64,000 nt of DNA from Melanocharis versteri. Taxonomy: Eukaryota; Chordata; Aves; Passeriformes; Melanocharitidae. Position numbers and translations under genes: made by a program. Positions within the stretch are counted from its first letter, which is position 1. Every line of letters starts with the position of its first letter. Below, piece after piece: positions 34,545-46,646 of this stretch. The notes under the pieces are model-generated. The model was given only the letters and a program-made list of their open reading frames with translations. It did no database searches and was not told the origin of the DNA. The stretch covers positions 470,685 to 534,684 of the forward strand of contig VZTG01005150.1 of the NCBI GenBank assembly GCA_013397845.1, given 5' to 3'.

Positions 34545-35129
34545 AGGTCTCTTCCCCTGTTTGTTTATGTTTGCCAATGTCAAGAGAACAGGAAGTACAC
34601 CAATCAATTCAAAACCAAACTCTGTTATATCTATAATTCCAAGAGAGCAAACAAGGTCTGGTCCCTGGGATGCTCCTCCAAACATACTGGTTGGTGTCTC
34701 AGCAATACCTGGCTCACAGTGTGCCTGCCAAGGCTCTCACTGATGGCATGGCAGGAAATGACACATCCCTCCTGGTCTTGCAAATCTTACTTCAATAAGC
34801 AAAGCTGAAATTGCTGCTTCTGTATGACACATCTGGGCTCTCCTAAATGTTCATGACAGTGAGGTTCTAATCCTTTGTCTCCTCGTACGGCAGTGCCAGC
34901 CTGCTACTCAGGATTACTGTCATCTCCACCATCCAAAGCACCACATTGCACTCGCACTATGGCAACGTTTTGCTCATGGGATTTGTAGCAGATGCTGACT
35001 GATGTAATGAGCAAGCCCACGACACCTACAGCCTGTGTCATTCACATCTACTGACACTGCTGCAGCATCCAGCTCTGCAGGACAGTGCCATCTCTCACTG
35101 TGGGCTCCAACCCCAGAACTGCAGACTGG
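34545..35129. other. Unique non-coding stretch
   Basis: I see no gene or repeat between the poly-T tract and the large CR1. The sequence is moderately GC-rich compared with the rest of the window. Confidence 0.5.
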
Positions 35130-36197
35130 TTAGAAAAGTGCATGTTGTAAGAAATAGGGCAAGGAAGGCAAGAGATCGCAGCTGAGTCGAGACCTGCTGG
35201 TCAAACTAAAGGGCAAGAAGGAAATGCACAGGTAGTGGAAGAAGGGGCATGTATCCTGGGAAGAGTATACGGATGTGGTCTGGTTGTGTAGGGTTGGGGT
35301 CAGGAAGGCCAAGGTGCAGCTGGAGCCGAACTTTGCAAGGGATACAAAGAAAAAGAAACATTTCTAGCCAAAAAAGGAAGATGTTGCAGGGGTTGAGAGG
35401 AGCCCTGAGGAGAAGGACTTGGGGGTCCTGGTGGATGAGAGGCTGGACATGGCCCAGAAATGTGCACGTGCATCCCAGAAAGCCAAGCGTGCCCTGGGCT
35501 GCATCCAAAGCACCATGGGCAGTAGAGGAGAGAGGGGATTCTGCCCTTCTGCTCTGCTCTGGTGAGACCCCACCTGCAGTGCTGCATCCAGCTCTGGGGC
35601 CTCAGCACAGGAAGGACATGGACCATGTTCAGAGGAAGGCCCCAAAAATGGTCAGAGGGCTGGATCACGTCTTCTATGAGGACAGGCTGAGAGAGCTGGG
35701 TTTGTTCAGCCTGGCGAANCCCACCTGCAGTGCTGCATCCAGCTCTGAGGCCTCAGCACAGGAAGGACATGGACCATGTTCAGAGGAAGGCCCCAAAAAT
35801 GGTCAGAGGGCTGGATCACGTCTTCTATGAGGACAGGCTGAGAGAGCTGGGTTTGTTCAGCCTGGCGAAGAGAAGGGAGACCTTATGGCATCCTTTCAGT
35901 ACACAAAGAAAGTTTTTAGCAGGGCTGTAGTGACAGGACAAGGGGTAATGGTTTTAAATTAAAAGAGAGTATACGTAGACTAGGTATAAGGAAGAAATTT
36001 TTTTATGAAGAGGCTGAAGAAGCACTGGCACACATTTCCCAGAGAGGTGATGCTCCATCCCTGGAAGTGTTCAAGGTCAGGTTGGATGGGGCTCTGAGCA
36101 ACCTGATTTAGTTGAAGTTTCCCTGCCCATGGCAGGGAGGTTGGAACTAGATGATCTTCAAAGCCTCTTACAACCCAAGCCATTCTATGATTCTATG
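35130..36197 (+). mobile_element. CR1 LINE with internal deletion and a local duplication
   Basis: The left part (to about 35390) reads like the CR1 ORF2 linker between endonuclease and reverse transcriptase: CTGGGAAGAGTATACGGATG, GTCAGGAAGGCCAAGGTGCA, GCTGGAGCCGAACTTTGCAA. It then jumps directly to the C-terminal and 3' region (GAGGAGAAGGACTTGGGGGT). The reverse transcriptase catalytic region is therefore missing. The element ends TTCTATGATTCTATG at 36197. A 150-bp direct duplication around an N at 35719 lies inside it. The 193-codon open frame over 35249-35830 follows this remnant and crosses the N, so it is not a gene. Confidence 0.93.
35569..35869. repeat. 150-bp direct duplication flanking a single N
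   Basis: 35569-35718 and 35720-35869 are the same 150 bases (starting CCCACCTGCAGTGCTGCATC), differing at one position (CTGGGGCC versus CTGAGGCC), and separated only by N at 35719. Other CR1 copies carry the segment once. The simplest reading is two overlapping contig ends placed side by side rather than merged. Confidence 0.93.
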
Positions 36198-39100
36198 TGC
36201 AAGTGGGATGGCGCCAACAATTCAGTACATTTTGTCTTCCCAGGAATGCACATTTACTTCTGATAGCCATAGGTCTGTCCTTCCTTTGTTTCAGAGAGTG
36301 CCCTCTCTCTTCTTCTTCCAGGCAGCCAAGTATTTGCCTGGCTCAGCAGATAGCACACATTATTAAAAAAAAAAAAAAAATCACTTTATAAGTTCAATCC
36401 CTTGTGAACATTTTAGTAGTGATTTCTAGAGCATCATGTGGCATGAGGCCACGGGAGTACTTAAGTTTTATCTTTTGTTTAATTGCCTATGAAGGTCCTG
36501 CCCTTGGCACTGTGGTTAATGGTTAAAACTGTTTTGTACTGGATTATAATTTATTGTCGTCAACAAAAATAAAGTCCATTGTACCTGTCAATAAGAATCT
36601 TGTCTCCTGTCTCAATATTCTTTAAGTAGATCAAATTCCAACTTTTTTCATTCAATACAAATACACATAAACCAGATGAATTCTCTTTCTTTAGGCTGGA
36701 TGCTGGAGAGCCTTGGTGATTTGGGGAATAACCTAAAAGCTCCTTCAGTGGAGAAGTTGAGCCATGTCAAGGAAATAACAAAGTTTACAAAGAATACCCC
36801 TGTGCCCTGGTCCCCAGCTTGTGGAATGAAGTAGGAGGCATTATGTAAAAGGGACAACAGGTTTTAAAATTAGTAATTTACAGAAAGAATACATGGGTAT
36901 ATGGAATAGATGAGAGCTCAGAGGGAAAAATAGTTGCTAGGCAAGATTATTGAAATACTCTCCACTTTTTTTTTACAAGAAGGCAAAAGGTGTTTACTAC
37001 CCAGGTTGAATAGACCAATATTTTTCTTACCTTTGGAAACCCACTCTTTTCTTTACCATGAGCTATGGATTTTAACATGGGTTCAATTTTGCCCATTTCT
37101 AGCGGGACAGTGGGGGAAAGACAGAGGTTGGGGTTTGGGGTTGAGGTTTTTAGTTTATTTCTGCATTTTGCATAGTTCATTTTCTACTTGAGGCTGTTTG
37201 TTGGAACAGTGCCGTGAAACACTGACACGCTGGGGAGGCACCAGCTCTGATGAGACACAGACTTGGGGCCACTCTGTTGCCTGCTGGTGGGTGTTCCTTG
37301 GTGCCAAGCTCAGAACAGAGCCATCCTTGAAGCTATTTTTTCCCTGAATAAAAGCTGCCAAGTTTCTAGCCCATGGAAAACCTCAGCATATCAGCATCAT
37401 GCAGTCTGTATCCTCACTGCTGGAAAAGACAGCTCTTCTCACAGTGTGAAGGAAATTTCTTTCGCTTCTTCCTACTCAGTTCCATCCTTGAATAATGCGC
37501 CAAATGTACAATTTCTCCTGTTTCATAGTACGCCCCAATAGGAAGCAAATTGCAAACCCCAACTCACTTAAGGTAGTTTCCCCATATTGACTGATAGATG
37601 ATCACAGAGCTAAAGATAAAAAATTGAGAGTTCTTTATGCCATTCCAAAGACCTCTCTTTTACCTTTTTACCATTGTAAACATCTGTAGAATGATTTAAA
37701 TAATCTTTTTTGTATAACTTACTCATTATTTAGCTTTGTTTTTGTTCTCCAAATATACTAAACTTGTCTTACTTCTTCCATTTATAGTTTTTTTCTTGTA
37801 GCCTTGAAGGCTGCTTTACGCAGAAGAAATAACCATAAAGCAATGATATTCAGAGGTTTACCAGCACCACATAAATATTTACATGTACTCCATACTGAAG
37901 ACTTTCCATTGAGTCAAAATACATGTATAATGCAGACATTTGTATATAATTTTCATATGAAAGGCACAAAACAGATGAGACCATTTCATGCTTGCTTTCA
38001 TTTAATACACTGAGGTTGAGGTCAACACTCTTTTATTTTTCCTTTGAAGATTTGCAGTTGTGTTGGCTTTTTGTCTTTGCTTACAGGGCTCAGTCATGAA
38101 GATGCTTCAGAGCATTTTCTTCCTCAGGAGACCTGGTTCCAGCCCTGATCTAGATCACACCCAGGGAGGTTAGTTGGTCTCGTCATGCTCTCTAGTGGCT
38201 GCTTCTCTGCCGAGCAGCTGTCATCCTCCAGGGAGGACCAGCTCTGGAGCAGCAGTGATGCTGCAGGACTTCACAGCCTGAGCTCAAAAGGAAGAACCGG
38301 AGGGTCATTTTGGCTTGATTCTAAACCGTGTCTTAATCTCTCACCTCAAAATACCAGAGAATAAATGTCTTGATGAGAGTCATGCAAATTTTTAAAATAA
38401 TTTCAGCTCTCTTCTTCCTGACTATAATCCCTCCATTTGAAATCTGGAGTCAATAATGATGAAACTGATAAAAACACAGGTAAAAATTCAATTTTTTATT
38501 TGGCTCAACCTTATGTAAAAATTTCAATGAAAAGAGCTGTTGAGGTTGGTGGGAAAGGCCTCACTGACTTCAGTAGAATTTGAATCATAGGGCCAAATAT
38601 ACTTCTGGTTCTCTCTGTCACTAAATTTCAGGAGTTTACAAATTTTTATGGGATCTTCCCTGGAACAGAGTTTTTCATGTATTTTAGAATTGTAGATTTG
38701 CTGCTGAGTGTGTCCTTGAAATACAGAATTAATCCACATAGTTTTATAAGGAAATTGGATTTTCGACCTTTAAAAATCCCAGAGAAAGATTTGGTTCAAA
38801 TTCTGAGTGACAATGCAGATCAGAATTATTTTCTGAATAAAAAAGGAATTGCAGTAGAATAAAACTGAGATTCAGCAAAAACAAATGAATCACTCTTGAT
38901 GATACCTCAAGCAGAGAGAAAGTAAACCACCGTGTGAAGGAGATGATAGGTTTACTTTTCAATGATAGCTTTTACTTTTTAAAGGGTTACTTCAGTTTAA
39001 TGCTAAAATACCAGAAGCGCAACATAGAAAAGCATCGTGAGGGATTTGTTCATGGCTCTGGTCCTGGACAGTGGCATGAGCCCTCTTCTCCTGCCTGCTG

Positions 39101-42100
39101 TAGCAGCCTGCTCATACACTTTCTTTAATGCAAGGCCACTGATGCCTTTGAGCTACCCGCCCTGCACCATTTCCATGCACAGGGGGGCTGGGAGGGCACC
39201 CCTGCTCCACAGGCTGGGACCAAATGGGCTTGTTGACATTCTTCCCACACACTGGGGATGATGCTGTGGGGATTTAAGAGAGAAAAATTAAAGTGATGCT
39301 TTCCATTTGTGGGATGTAGGTGGTCAAGAGAAACAAAAGCCCTTGCAGAAGTTTTACATGAGATACACAGATGGCTTTGGGGGTGTGGCAGACTCTGTTG
39401 ATGCTAAAAAGATGAAGGAAGCCAAAAAAGACTTGTGACAGATGCTTTCAAGCTATGGAGTATTTAAAGAAGATTGCATTAACTTTATAAATGTTAGAAA
39501 TGTTTCCTAACGAAACTCAAGTTTTTGTCAGTATCTTTGTTCCCAGATAAACAAGACATGAGATGTTTCCTTCAAGATGAAAAGGATGTAGGGAGGTAAT
39601 TAATACTGTTTTAAACTTCACAACAGCTTCAAGTGGAAGATATTTGAAGCTCATCCTCCAAGGGGGCTACTACACAAACTGTTAAGGCCCAAAGGCAAAC
39701 CAAAAGAAGATTCAACCATTTATAAAAATAACAATCCTGACCGGGGACAGAGATATCTTCTAAAAACTCACTGTGACTAACAAGGACAATTGCTTCAGGG
39801 CCTTAAAAGTGTTGGAAGATGAGTGACTACCAAATAGGTGCATTGGTTGGCTGGTGTTTTTTGGGAGGCACATTTCCTAATAAATTATTTTGCTCTTGGT
39901 AAATAGTTCATAACCTTGGGAGAGCTGAAAAGGCTGGAGAAAATTGTCAGAGCAGCTACTCAGAGTGAGATTTGCAAAGAGTAGAAAGGGGAGCTCAGTT
40001 AAGGGCCAATTAAGAGAGGCAGCACTGTGGGCTCCTGCCTCAAGAGAGCGGACAAGCTGGGATATCATAAGAGGAATGGAAGAGCAGTTACCTTAGAAAC
40101 TGGAATAAGAATTTTACTAAATTATTAACATATCTGAAAATTAAGAAAAAAACAGTATTTCCAGTTATTAGAAAACTAGGTTCAAGGATCTCCTTTTGGA
40201 AACAAAAAACAGTTTTACTAATGAATGAGATTTTTTCCTTCTTTTTCGCCATAAAAAGGGAAGGTCTCCAAGAAAGACCCAAACAGCAATTAAAATATTA
40301 TTTTTTTTTCTTTAAACCTACACAAAATGAATGTATTTCCTTCCTACACATATCTACTTTTTTAATGACCTCCTGGATTTTGTCTCCCTGTTCTTCTTCC
40401 CTCAGTTCAGTTTGTTTGGGATGGGCCCTAACAATCACGGCTATATGGAGAATTTCCAATGTGACCAATCCAGGGATAAACTGCAAGTTCTTTTTGGCCT
40501 TTGGCCAAGATGATTCTCCTCCAAGAAGGTGCTTTAGGTAGCAGTTCCGCCTTGGAGAATGCTAAATGCTGTGAAATCAGGAGACCATTAAAACCTTTGA
40601 AGTTGCAAAAGAACTATGTTAAATTTGTTCACAAAAGTGAAGTAAACTTTAGAAGGGGAAAAATGTTACATCAGTCCTTCAGGCATCTCCCCAAACTGAA
40701 GGGTATTCTTCTTAGCAGTAGTTTGATACTGGAAAAATTTATTTCTCATTACTTACTGTGTCTAAAATAATTCTAGAAATTTTGCATTGTGGAAATGAGT
40801 TTATAAGCTAATAAATGAGGATTTACCTGCAGTTTTCCACTCAAAACCAAATACTCAAAAACTTGGGTAAGAGAATTGCCCCTGCTTAAAGCCCCAGTTT
40901 GATGACCAACTACCTTATTGGGAAAGCTAAAACTAAAGATTTATATACAAGCTGTTTTGACCCAGATATGTAGGAATGAAATTCCTAAGGGGAAAAATGG
41001 ACAAAGGAAGCATGTTTCTGTCTGAGAAACAATGTGCTGATCATCAACCAAGAAATCCAAATATTTGCTTGGAAATATTTTCACAGCTTGCTATATCATG
41101 TTGGAAAGTCCACACTCCGAGTGTCTCTATCCAAAAGCAGACTTGGTGCATGAGTGTGCACCCTGCTGCCAGAGAGTCACCTGGAGGATTTGTCATTCAG
41201 TTACAGTATTGGGGAAAGGGGCAAATACAGTTTATCCTGTGTGGGATTATTGCAATGCCATCATTCGGGCAAATAATTCCAAATGTTTTGCCTGAAGCAG
41301 TGGATAGCTGCATTGCTCACTGGTTATTTCTCTTGCTTCCTTGCCTGCAGGATGAGTGTTTACAAAAGCTAATTAGAGTGGACTGTGTTATTTACAGTGT
41401 TAGATTTTAGAAGGAAAACGCTTACTGTATAATCTCTGCCTCAAGTGTGTTTGAGCAGAGATTACTTCAGGGAAACGGAAAGGAGTCAGGAGGAAAAAAC
41501 TCAGCAATTATTTTAACACAGTCAAGAATTTCTATACCCTAAGTGGCAGTACGAAATATTCCCATACTCGTTACCTGATACTGGATTATACAGGGTAGAG
41601 ATTTCTTTCTGTATGCACTGTATCACTTTGGGGCACAGTTTGTTTCGGACCCCTGGGCTTCACATTAAATTTTCAGTACATTTAACACATGTAACAGAAA
41701 ACAGAACTAGGAAAGGTCATAGTTTTTCCTTCTGGTCCTTCGTGCATCCTTCTTTTTAAAGTTTAGGAGCCACTTCCTCTCCCACAGCACCTTTTTTAAA
41801 TGTTTGGGGTTTTTTTTGCAGTTTCATATGATTTCTACTGAGGTTAGGAGGAGGTGGTGAAAACTGGGAAAGCTAAAACCTTTACCTTTTATTAAGCTAC
41901 CAAGACAAAACCATGAAATCCAAATATTTTCTTTGACGGAAAAGAATCCCTGGATAACATGAAGATTTCTATAATCTTCACCAGGAGAAAGAGTTATGTT
42001 TAGCAAACCTAGGGTTTCCCTCAAGGAACACTTGGCAGCAAAGAAGGTCAAAAACAGTATTAGAAGCCTATTTGCTCCTAATTTGCAGGCAAATCAATTT

Positions 42101-45100
42101 GTGCTCCATATTATCAAGTTTCAAAGACTTCAGCTGAGTCTCTCCAATATATGCCAGCTATGGAGATCCCATTCATACCCAAACCCTAGCAAACATGCTG
42201 CAGAGCATTATGTTTTCCAGAAAGTTGCTTTGTCAGAAGATAGAAACACTTTTGTCAACAGGGGCTTCACAGGGAGGCACAGAAAGAGAAGAAAGAGATT
42301 GGGAGTATTAGGCAGCTCTGCTTGCACTACTGCTACTGCTTCAGTGGAAAACCAGTTTGATCTAAGCAATAATAAAGAACAGGAAACATAGAAAACAGTT
42401 CAGGATATTCCCATTCCCAGCCCACATGTGCAATCCCAGTTTCAAATTCCACAGTCTGTATTCAGCACAGGGAGAAAATCTGAGGAGGGAGGCAAGGATA
42501 AAATAGTTTCCCTTCTTCATGCCTTCATTTAGACAATCCAGATTTGTGTTCCAGATGTACTCTTTGCTGTGGAGGCTGCAGCACAAAATGATACATCTAA
42601 GAGAGGGAAAAAAAATGTGCCACCAAGACCATCCAAGAGAGGAAATATTGACTTTGACAAATGGGAATTTTCTCACGTTTGTGCTTTCAGCACTTTATTA
42701 TGGTGAGTTCAGCATCACGGGAACTGTTTCAGCAAGTTCTCACACTCTGCTTGGTGATACTATGTGTGTATATGTGAAAGATAAGAAAATTTTGGAAGAG
42801 TTTGATTTTGTCCTGTTGTGGAAGCCGGTTAAGCCACTTCTGTACAAGATTCAGATTCTTTTATTTTTAATAAGGATTTTCTTTGTTTTACTGTGGCTGC
42901 TTGTATATGAACATATTTGTTAGATATGCAACTGGCTCTGGAGCAGCTTTTAATGTATGTGAACTGATCTGTAACAGCAAGATTAATAATTTATTTAGTC
43001 GTCCCACAACATTCTGTGAGTTTGATTAAGGTAATATTCTGGAGACATCTTGCTTGCCTTCCCGAGTCCTGGAGAGCTTCCTTTTAAACATGAAATGTGT
43101 TAGCTGAGTGTGCAGAAAAAGATAGGATAAAGCAAGAATCACATACCAGGCTGTAGAAAAACTCTCCTTAACAAGTATATTATATAAATATTTAATATAA
43201 TTTTATGTATACATGTATGGGATACAGTCTTACATAGACTTTATGTAACACTCTAGTCAGCAACTGTGAATAAGAGAGAGGGTATCAGAGACCCTTGCCT
43301 GATGTCTTATAAACAGGTTGAAGAACCAGCCATTTTCTTCTTGAACTGATGAACTACAAACATTGCAGTAATGATTTCCTTCAAGTGCCTGTGTGGAATC
43401 CTCTGAGTGTGAACCCAATGAAGTAAAGAAGTAACAAAAAGGGCTGCTCCTTTAAGGAACATTCCTCTAACCAGTGCATTCCAAAGACAGTGATGAAGCA
43501 AAGAGCCTGAAACACTATCTGTTGCCGAATGTGGCCACACCTGGAGGCCCAATGATACTTTCAGATCTACCTGAGCATTGCAGGAGTTTGCAGATCTAAA
43601 GTGCGTGTTGTCCCAGCTCTTTCTCTGTGGACACTGTTCATCACAAGTTCCTCAGCCTTGCTTGAGTATTGAAGCAACTGTAACTTTCTACAGCCTCCAA
43701 AGTTTCTTTGTCAGAACATTTCTGGGGTTTTTTTCCAGTGGTTGTCCAACTCTGACACAGCCACTGAGGATGACACACACTGTTGTTGGCAGCAGAGTGA
43801 ATTAGAGCTCCAGTGACAGCCACCCTGTGACTGAAATGCCTTTGCAAGTTAGAATGCTCAGGGAGTCATAAGCCTGGGGAAAGCACAGCCTGGAGAGAGA
43901 AAGCTGTGGTGAGGCGAGAGAGGCAAGGGCAACTGGAAAATCTGACAAGAAACATCAAAGGAGAAATACGAAGATGAGATTTGAAAAGGTAAATTTCAAA
44001 GCTGCTTCCATCTGGCTGCACTGATTGCACCGAAGAAAAGCAAATTGAGAGCGAGCTGTCTCCAAAGGATAATGAGACCTGCAAAGGCACAAGGCAGGCC
44101 AGGGACATGCTGCCAATTTGTTGGGAATGCAGAAACCTTTCCCAAAGTCCCTGTCCAAGAGGGAGAGAGATAAGGAGACTGGGGTAATAGGAGGGTTAAA
44201 CACACAGATGCATAGTACCACCGTCAACTAATTGTCATACTCCGACTGGAATCTCTTTGCCAGATGTAGAGTCCCCTGTTCAGCAGGAGCGAAGGTAAAT
44301 GTGAGTGTGGGCTGTGCCTTGGTGTTAGAGAGGATTAGATCCTCTGCTTCTCTGTGTGTGAGCTATGAACTTAACAACTTTTCCTAAGATGTGAGCTTAA
44401 ACCTTGCTGTCCTGACTCAGAGCCACCTTGGAAACTACAGTGTCTCTCTAAACTCTTACTGAGCTTGGCATTTGAACAGAGGGTTTTCCTTCATACCTAC
44501 AACGTGTGGCTGCTGATTTTACTTCAAATGTGGCAACGCTGCAGCATTAGCAAAACACTGCCTTTGGTATTGCTTTGTAATTTTGTGGTCCTTCAAGAAA
44601 GAAACCTCCATACAGAAGATGTTTCCATACAAAGGAATATGTTTGTCAGGGTATTCATCTCTGCCCTCTGCTGAAGTGCTCTGTATCAAACCTCTAACTG
44701 TGGGAGGCAGCAACTGGGTGAAAAGACTGCTTATTCTCCAAAATCTGACTGTGTTACTGTTTGGCATTTTGTTTGATGAAGCTCTAAAGGACAAAATTGA
44801 GGTATTTGTACTTGTTTGGACAATGTCTATCATATTAAGCGTACTGTGAGGAGAGGAGAGGTAAGTAACAGATGGGGATAAGTGATGCTTACACAAAAAA
44901 GAAATTGAGCGCAGCAGTATTGAAAGCCAAGAGCTAACAAATGAAAAGACATCTTCAGGAGCTGCAGTGAAAGCTGAGCTGTCAGTGATTTAGGACCTGA
45001 GTAGCTGGCTTGGCTAGCATAGGCACATGTCCAGTGGAAACAAACTGCGGAAGTTCCGTTGGGAAAGCTGCAATTTAAGTTTAGTTTCTAGGCTCAGGAC

Positions 45101-46277
45101 AACATCTTAGAAATTTTTCTCTTGAGTATACAGACAAAACTAGGGGTGATGCAAAGGGACTATAACCTTTATATCTTTTTTTTATGGAGGACGATTTTAA
45201 CTGAATATCAGGAAGCCCTTGGTAGCTGACCAGGGTAATCAACAGGCTGAGACCAGCCCACTTCACCTCCATCTGCTGTTGAGCTGCACACCCATACCAA
45301 CCGGGTAATTTTTTCCAGTAGATTCGGAATCTCCTATTTTTCCTCCTGGGGTAAAAAGACTGCTCCGTCTTCTTAGGATTGCAACAAAACAAATCTGTGC
45401 TGGCCCTATACTATGAGGTCTTTAATGAAGGGATTTGTCTTCTATATGTCAAAATCATCCCAAATCCCCAAATTAGCTTTTTAATAGCCAAACCCCAAAC
45501 TTACAGCAAAGTCTAGTATTCATCTCTTTCTGCACAGGCTACATGAAAAGCTTTTATGAAATGGGATAGGGGTGCCTTTAAGTGCCTCTAAAAGCACAGA
45601 TGAAAACTAAAACCTGAAGTATCAGAAGTAAAGAAGCAGAAACAGGTACTGGTCCTTACAACACGGCAGAGGCTGTTTTTGATTCAGCCCTGCTTACCAT
45701 AATCATCTTTAAATGTAAATTTTCTTCATGCTTTAGTCAGGGACTTTTTGTACTCCTTTAAGGCACTAAAGCTGCAGTCCACATACAAGTGATTCCCTTT
45801 TCAGTAATACCACTTTTGTGATGCTTGTCAAATTTTGCTGAACACCATGGGAAATGACCACTCTGTATTCAGCTATTTTCTCATGTAGTGCTCTCCATGC
45901 AATTTGGATTCCCTCCATTTAGCCCTCATCTCGACTGAAATGAAGGCAGTGATTCAGTGACAACTTCCCAAAAAAGCATTTGTTCACTGAACCTCAAAAG
46001 GAGCTGCAAGCCCATTGACCTGTAGCAGCTACAAGGCAGAGTGGCAGCACCTCCTCTCCCCAGTAATATGAGCTGGGGACAGATCTGACGGAAAAAGGAT
46101 TTTCTATGTAGAAAAGTTCATAAGTATGAGGATTCATGTTTGCTAAGTGGTGACAGTGCAGAGTGCCAGCACAGCAGATAACTGAATTGCCAAGGATAAA
46201 ACATCCATTTTTAAAGGTTGCTCCTCCTACTGAGGTTTGATGGTGGTTTCTTTTTTTCCAAATTTTCACTGCACAAG
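36198..46277. other. Long unique stretch without recognised genes
   Basis: Ten kilobases with no recognised repeat family or gene. The longest ATG frames are 144 codons (40976-41410), 134 (42519-42923) and 131 (41996-42391), all plus strand. None shows a known motif, a start context of note, or flanking splice sites that would make a gene. Two patches look slightly more exon-like: 38087-38160, after TTGTCTTTGCTTACAG, and the purine-rich 43870-43988, which ends AAAAGGTAAAT. About 39030-39260 is GC-richer than its surroundings. A donor-like GAGAGGTAAGTAAC lies at 44857-44870. Confidence 0.5.
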
Positions 46278-46422
46278 TGGTCAGCCCATTCTGTTGAATC
46301 ACTGTATCAGCAGAGTCAAGACCCCCATCCACCTCGAGGAATTCTGCTGCCTCATTGGGACAGGGAAGGAAGATGATGCAATCCAGGAGGAAGCCATAGA
46401 GGCAGCCAACCGCAGGGCAGAG
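46278..46422 (+). other. Exon-like interval (unconfirmed)
   Basis: A T-rich tract (TTTCTTTTTTTCC) and CACTGCACAAG precede an open frame whose second half has protein-like composition (HLEEFCCLIG, then EDDAIQEEAIEAANRRAE), an acidic amphipathic helix type. It is followed by GCAGAG and GTTAAT. The donor lacks the usual A at +3 and G at +5. An alternative acceptor, CACTGTATCAG, would start the exon at 46311. I do not recognise the peptide. It could be a coding exon, a fragment of an old retrocopy, or chance. Confidence 0.25.
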
Positions 46423-46604
46423 GTTAATTGTCTGTTTTTATTTTGTTGTCATTTTTTTGCCCAGTGTACACAATGACATCATGGAAAATGGATGTTTTGA
46501 AGCCAACACGGATAGGCTGCCATAGATATTTAGCATTTTTGCAAAGATGGCTTTGATTAGAGACCTGTGATATGTTGTTCACTAAGCCTCTGCCCTGATA
46601 TTTG

Positions 46605-46646
46605 AATCCTAAGCTAAAATTAAATCCTAAGCTAAAATTAAATCCT
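46605..46646. repeat. 18-bp tandem repeat, 2.3 copies
   Basis: AATCCTAAGCTAAAATTA occurs twice head to tail (46605, 46623) and a third partial unit AATCCT starts at 46641. The copies are identical, so the duplication is recent or an assembly slip. Confidence 0.9.

Noticed and set aside
34326..34808. Open frames of 119-135 codons with poly-Phe or poly-Lys
   Set aside because: They depend on the poly-T tract and cross the N at 34528.
35249..35830. 193-codon plus-strand open frame
   Set aside because: It runs through CR1 LINE remnant sequence, crosses the N at 35719 and includes a falsely duplicated block.
38087..38160. Possible exon after TTGTCTTTGCTTACAG
   Set aside because: The acceptor is good, but the only donor candidate, GTTAGT, is weak and the reading frames give nothing recognisable.
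40976..41410. 144-codon plus-strand open frame
   Set aside because: No recognisable family. An overlapping frame (41065-41295) is equally open, so there is no sign of selection on one frame.
42519..42923. 134-codon plus-strand open frame
   Set aside because: No domain, no splice support, and a length expected by chance in 64 kb of AT-rich DNA. Its composition is hydrophobic and Tyr/Phe-rich, as in random AT-rich translation.
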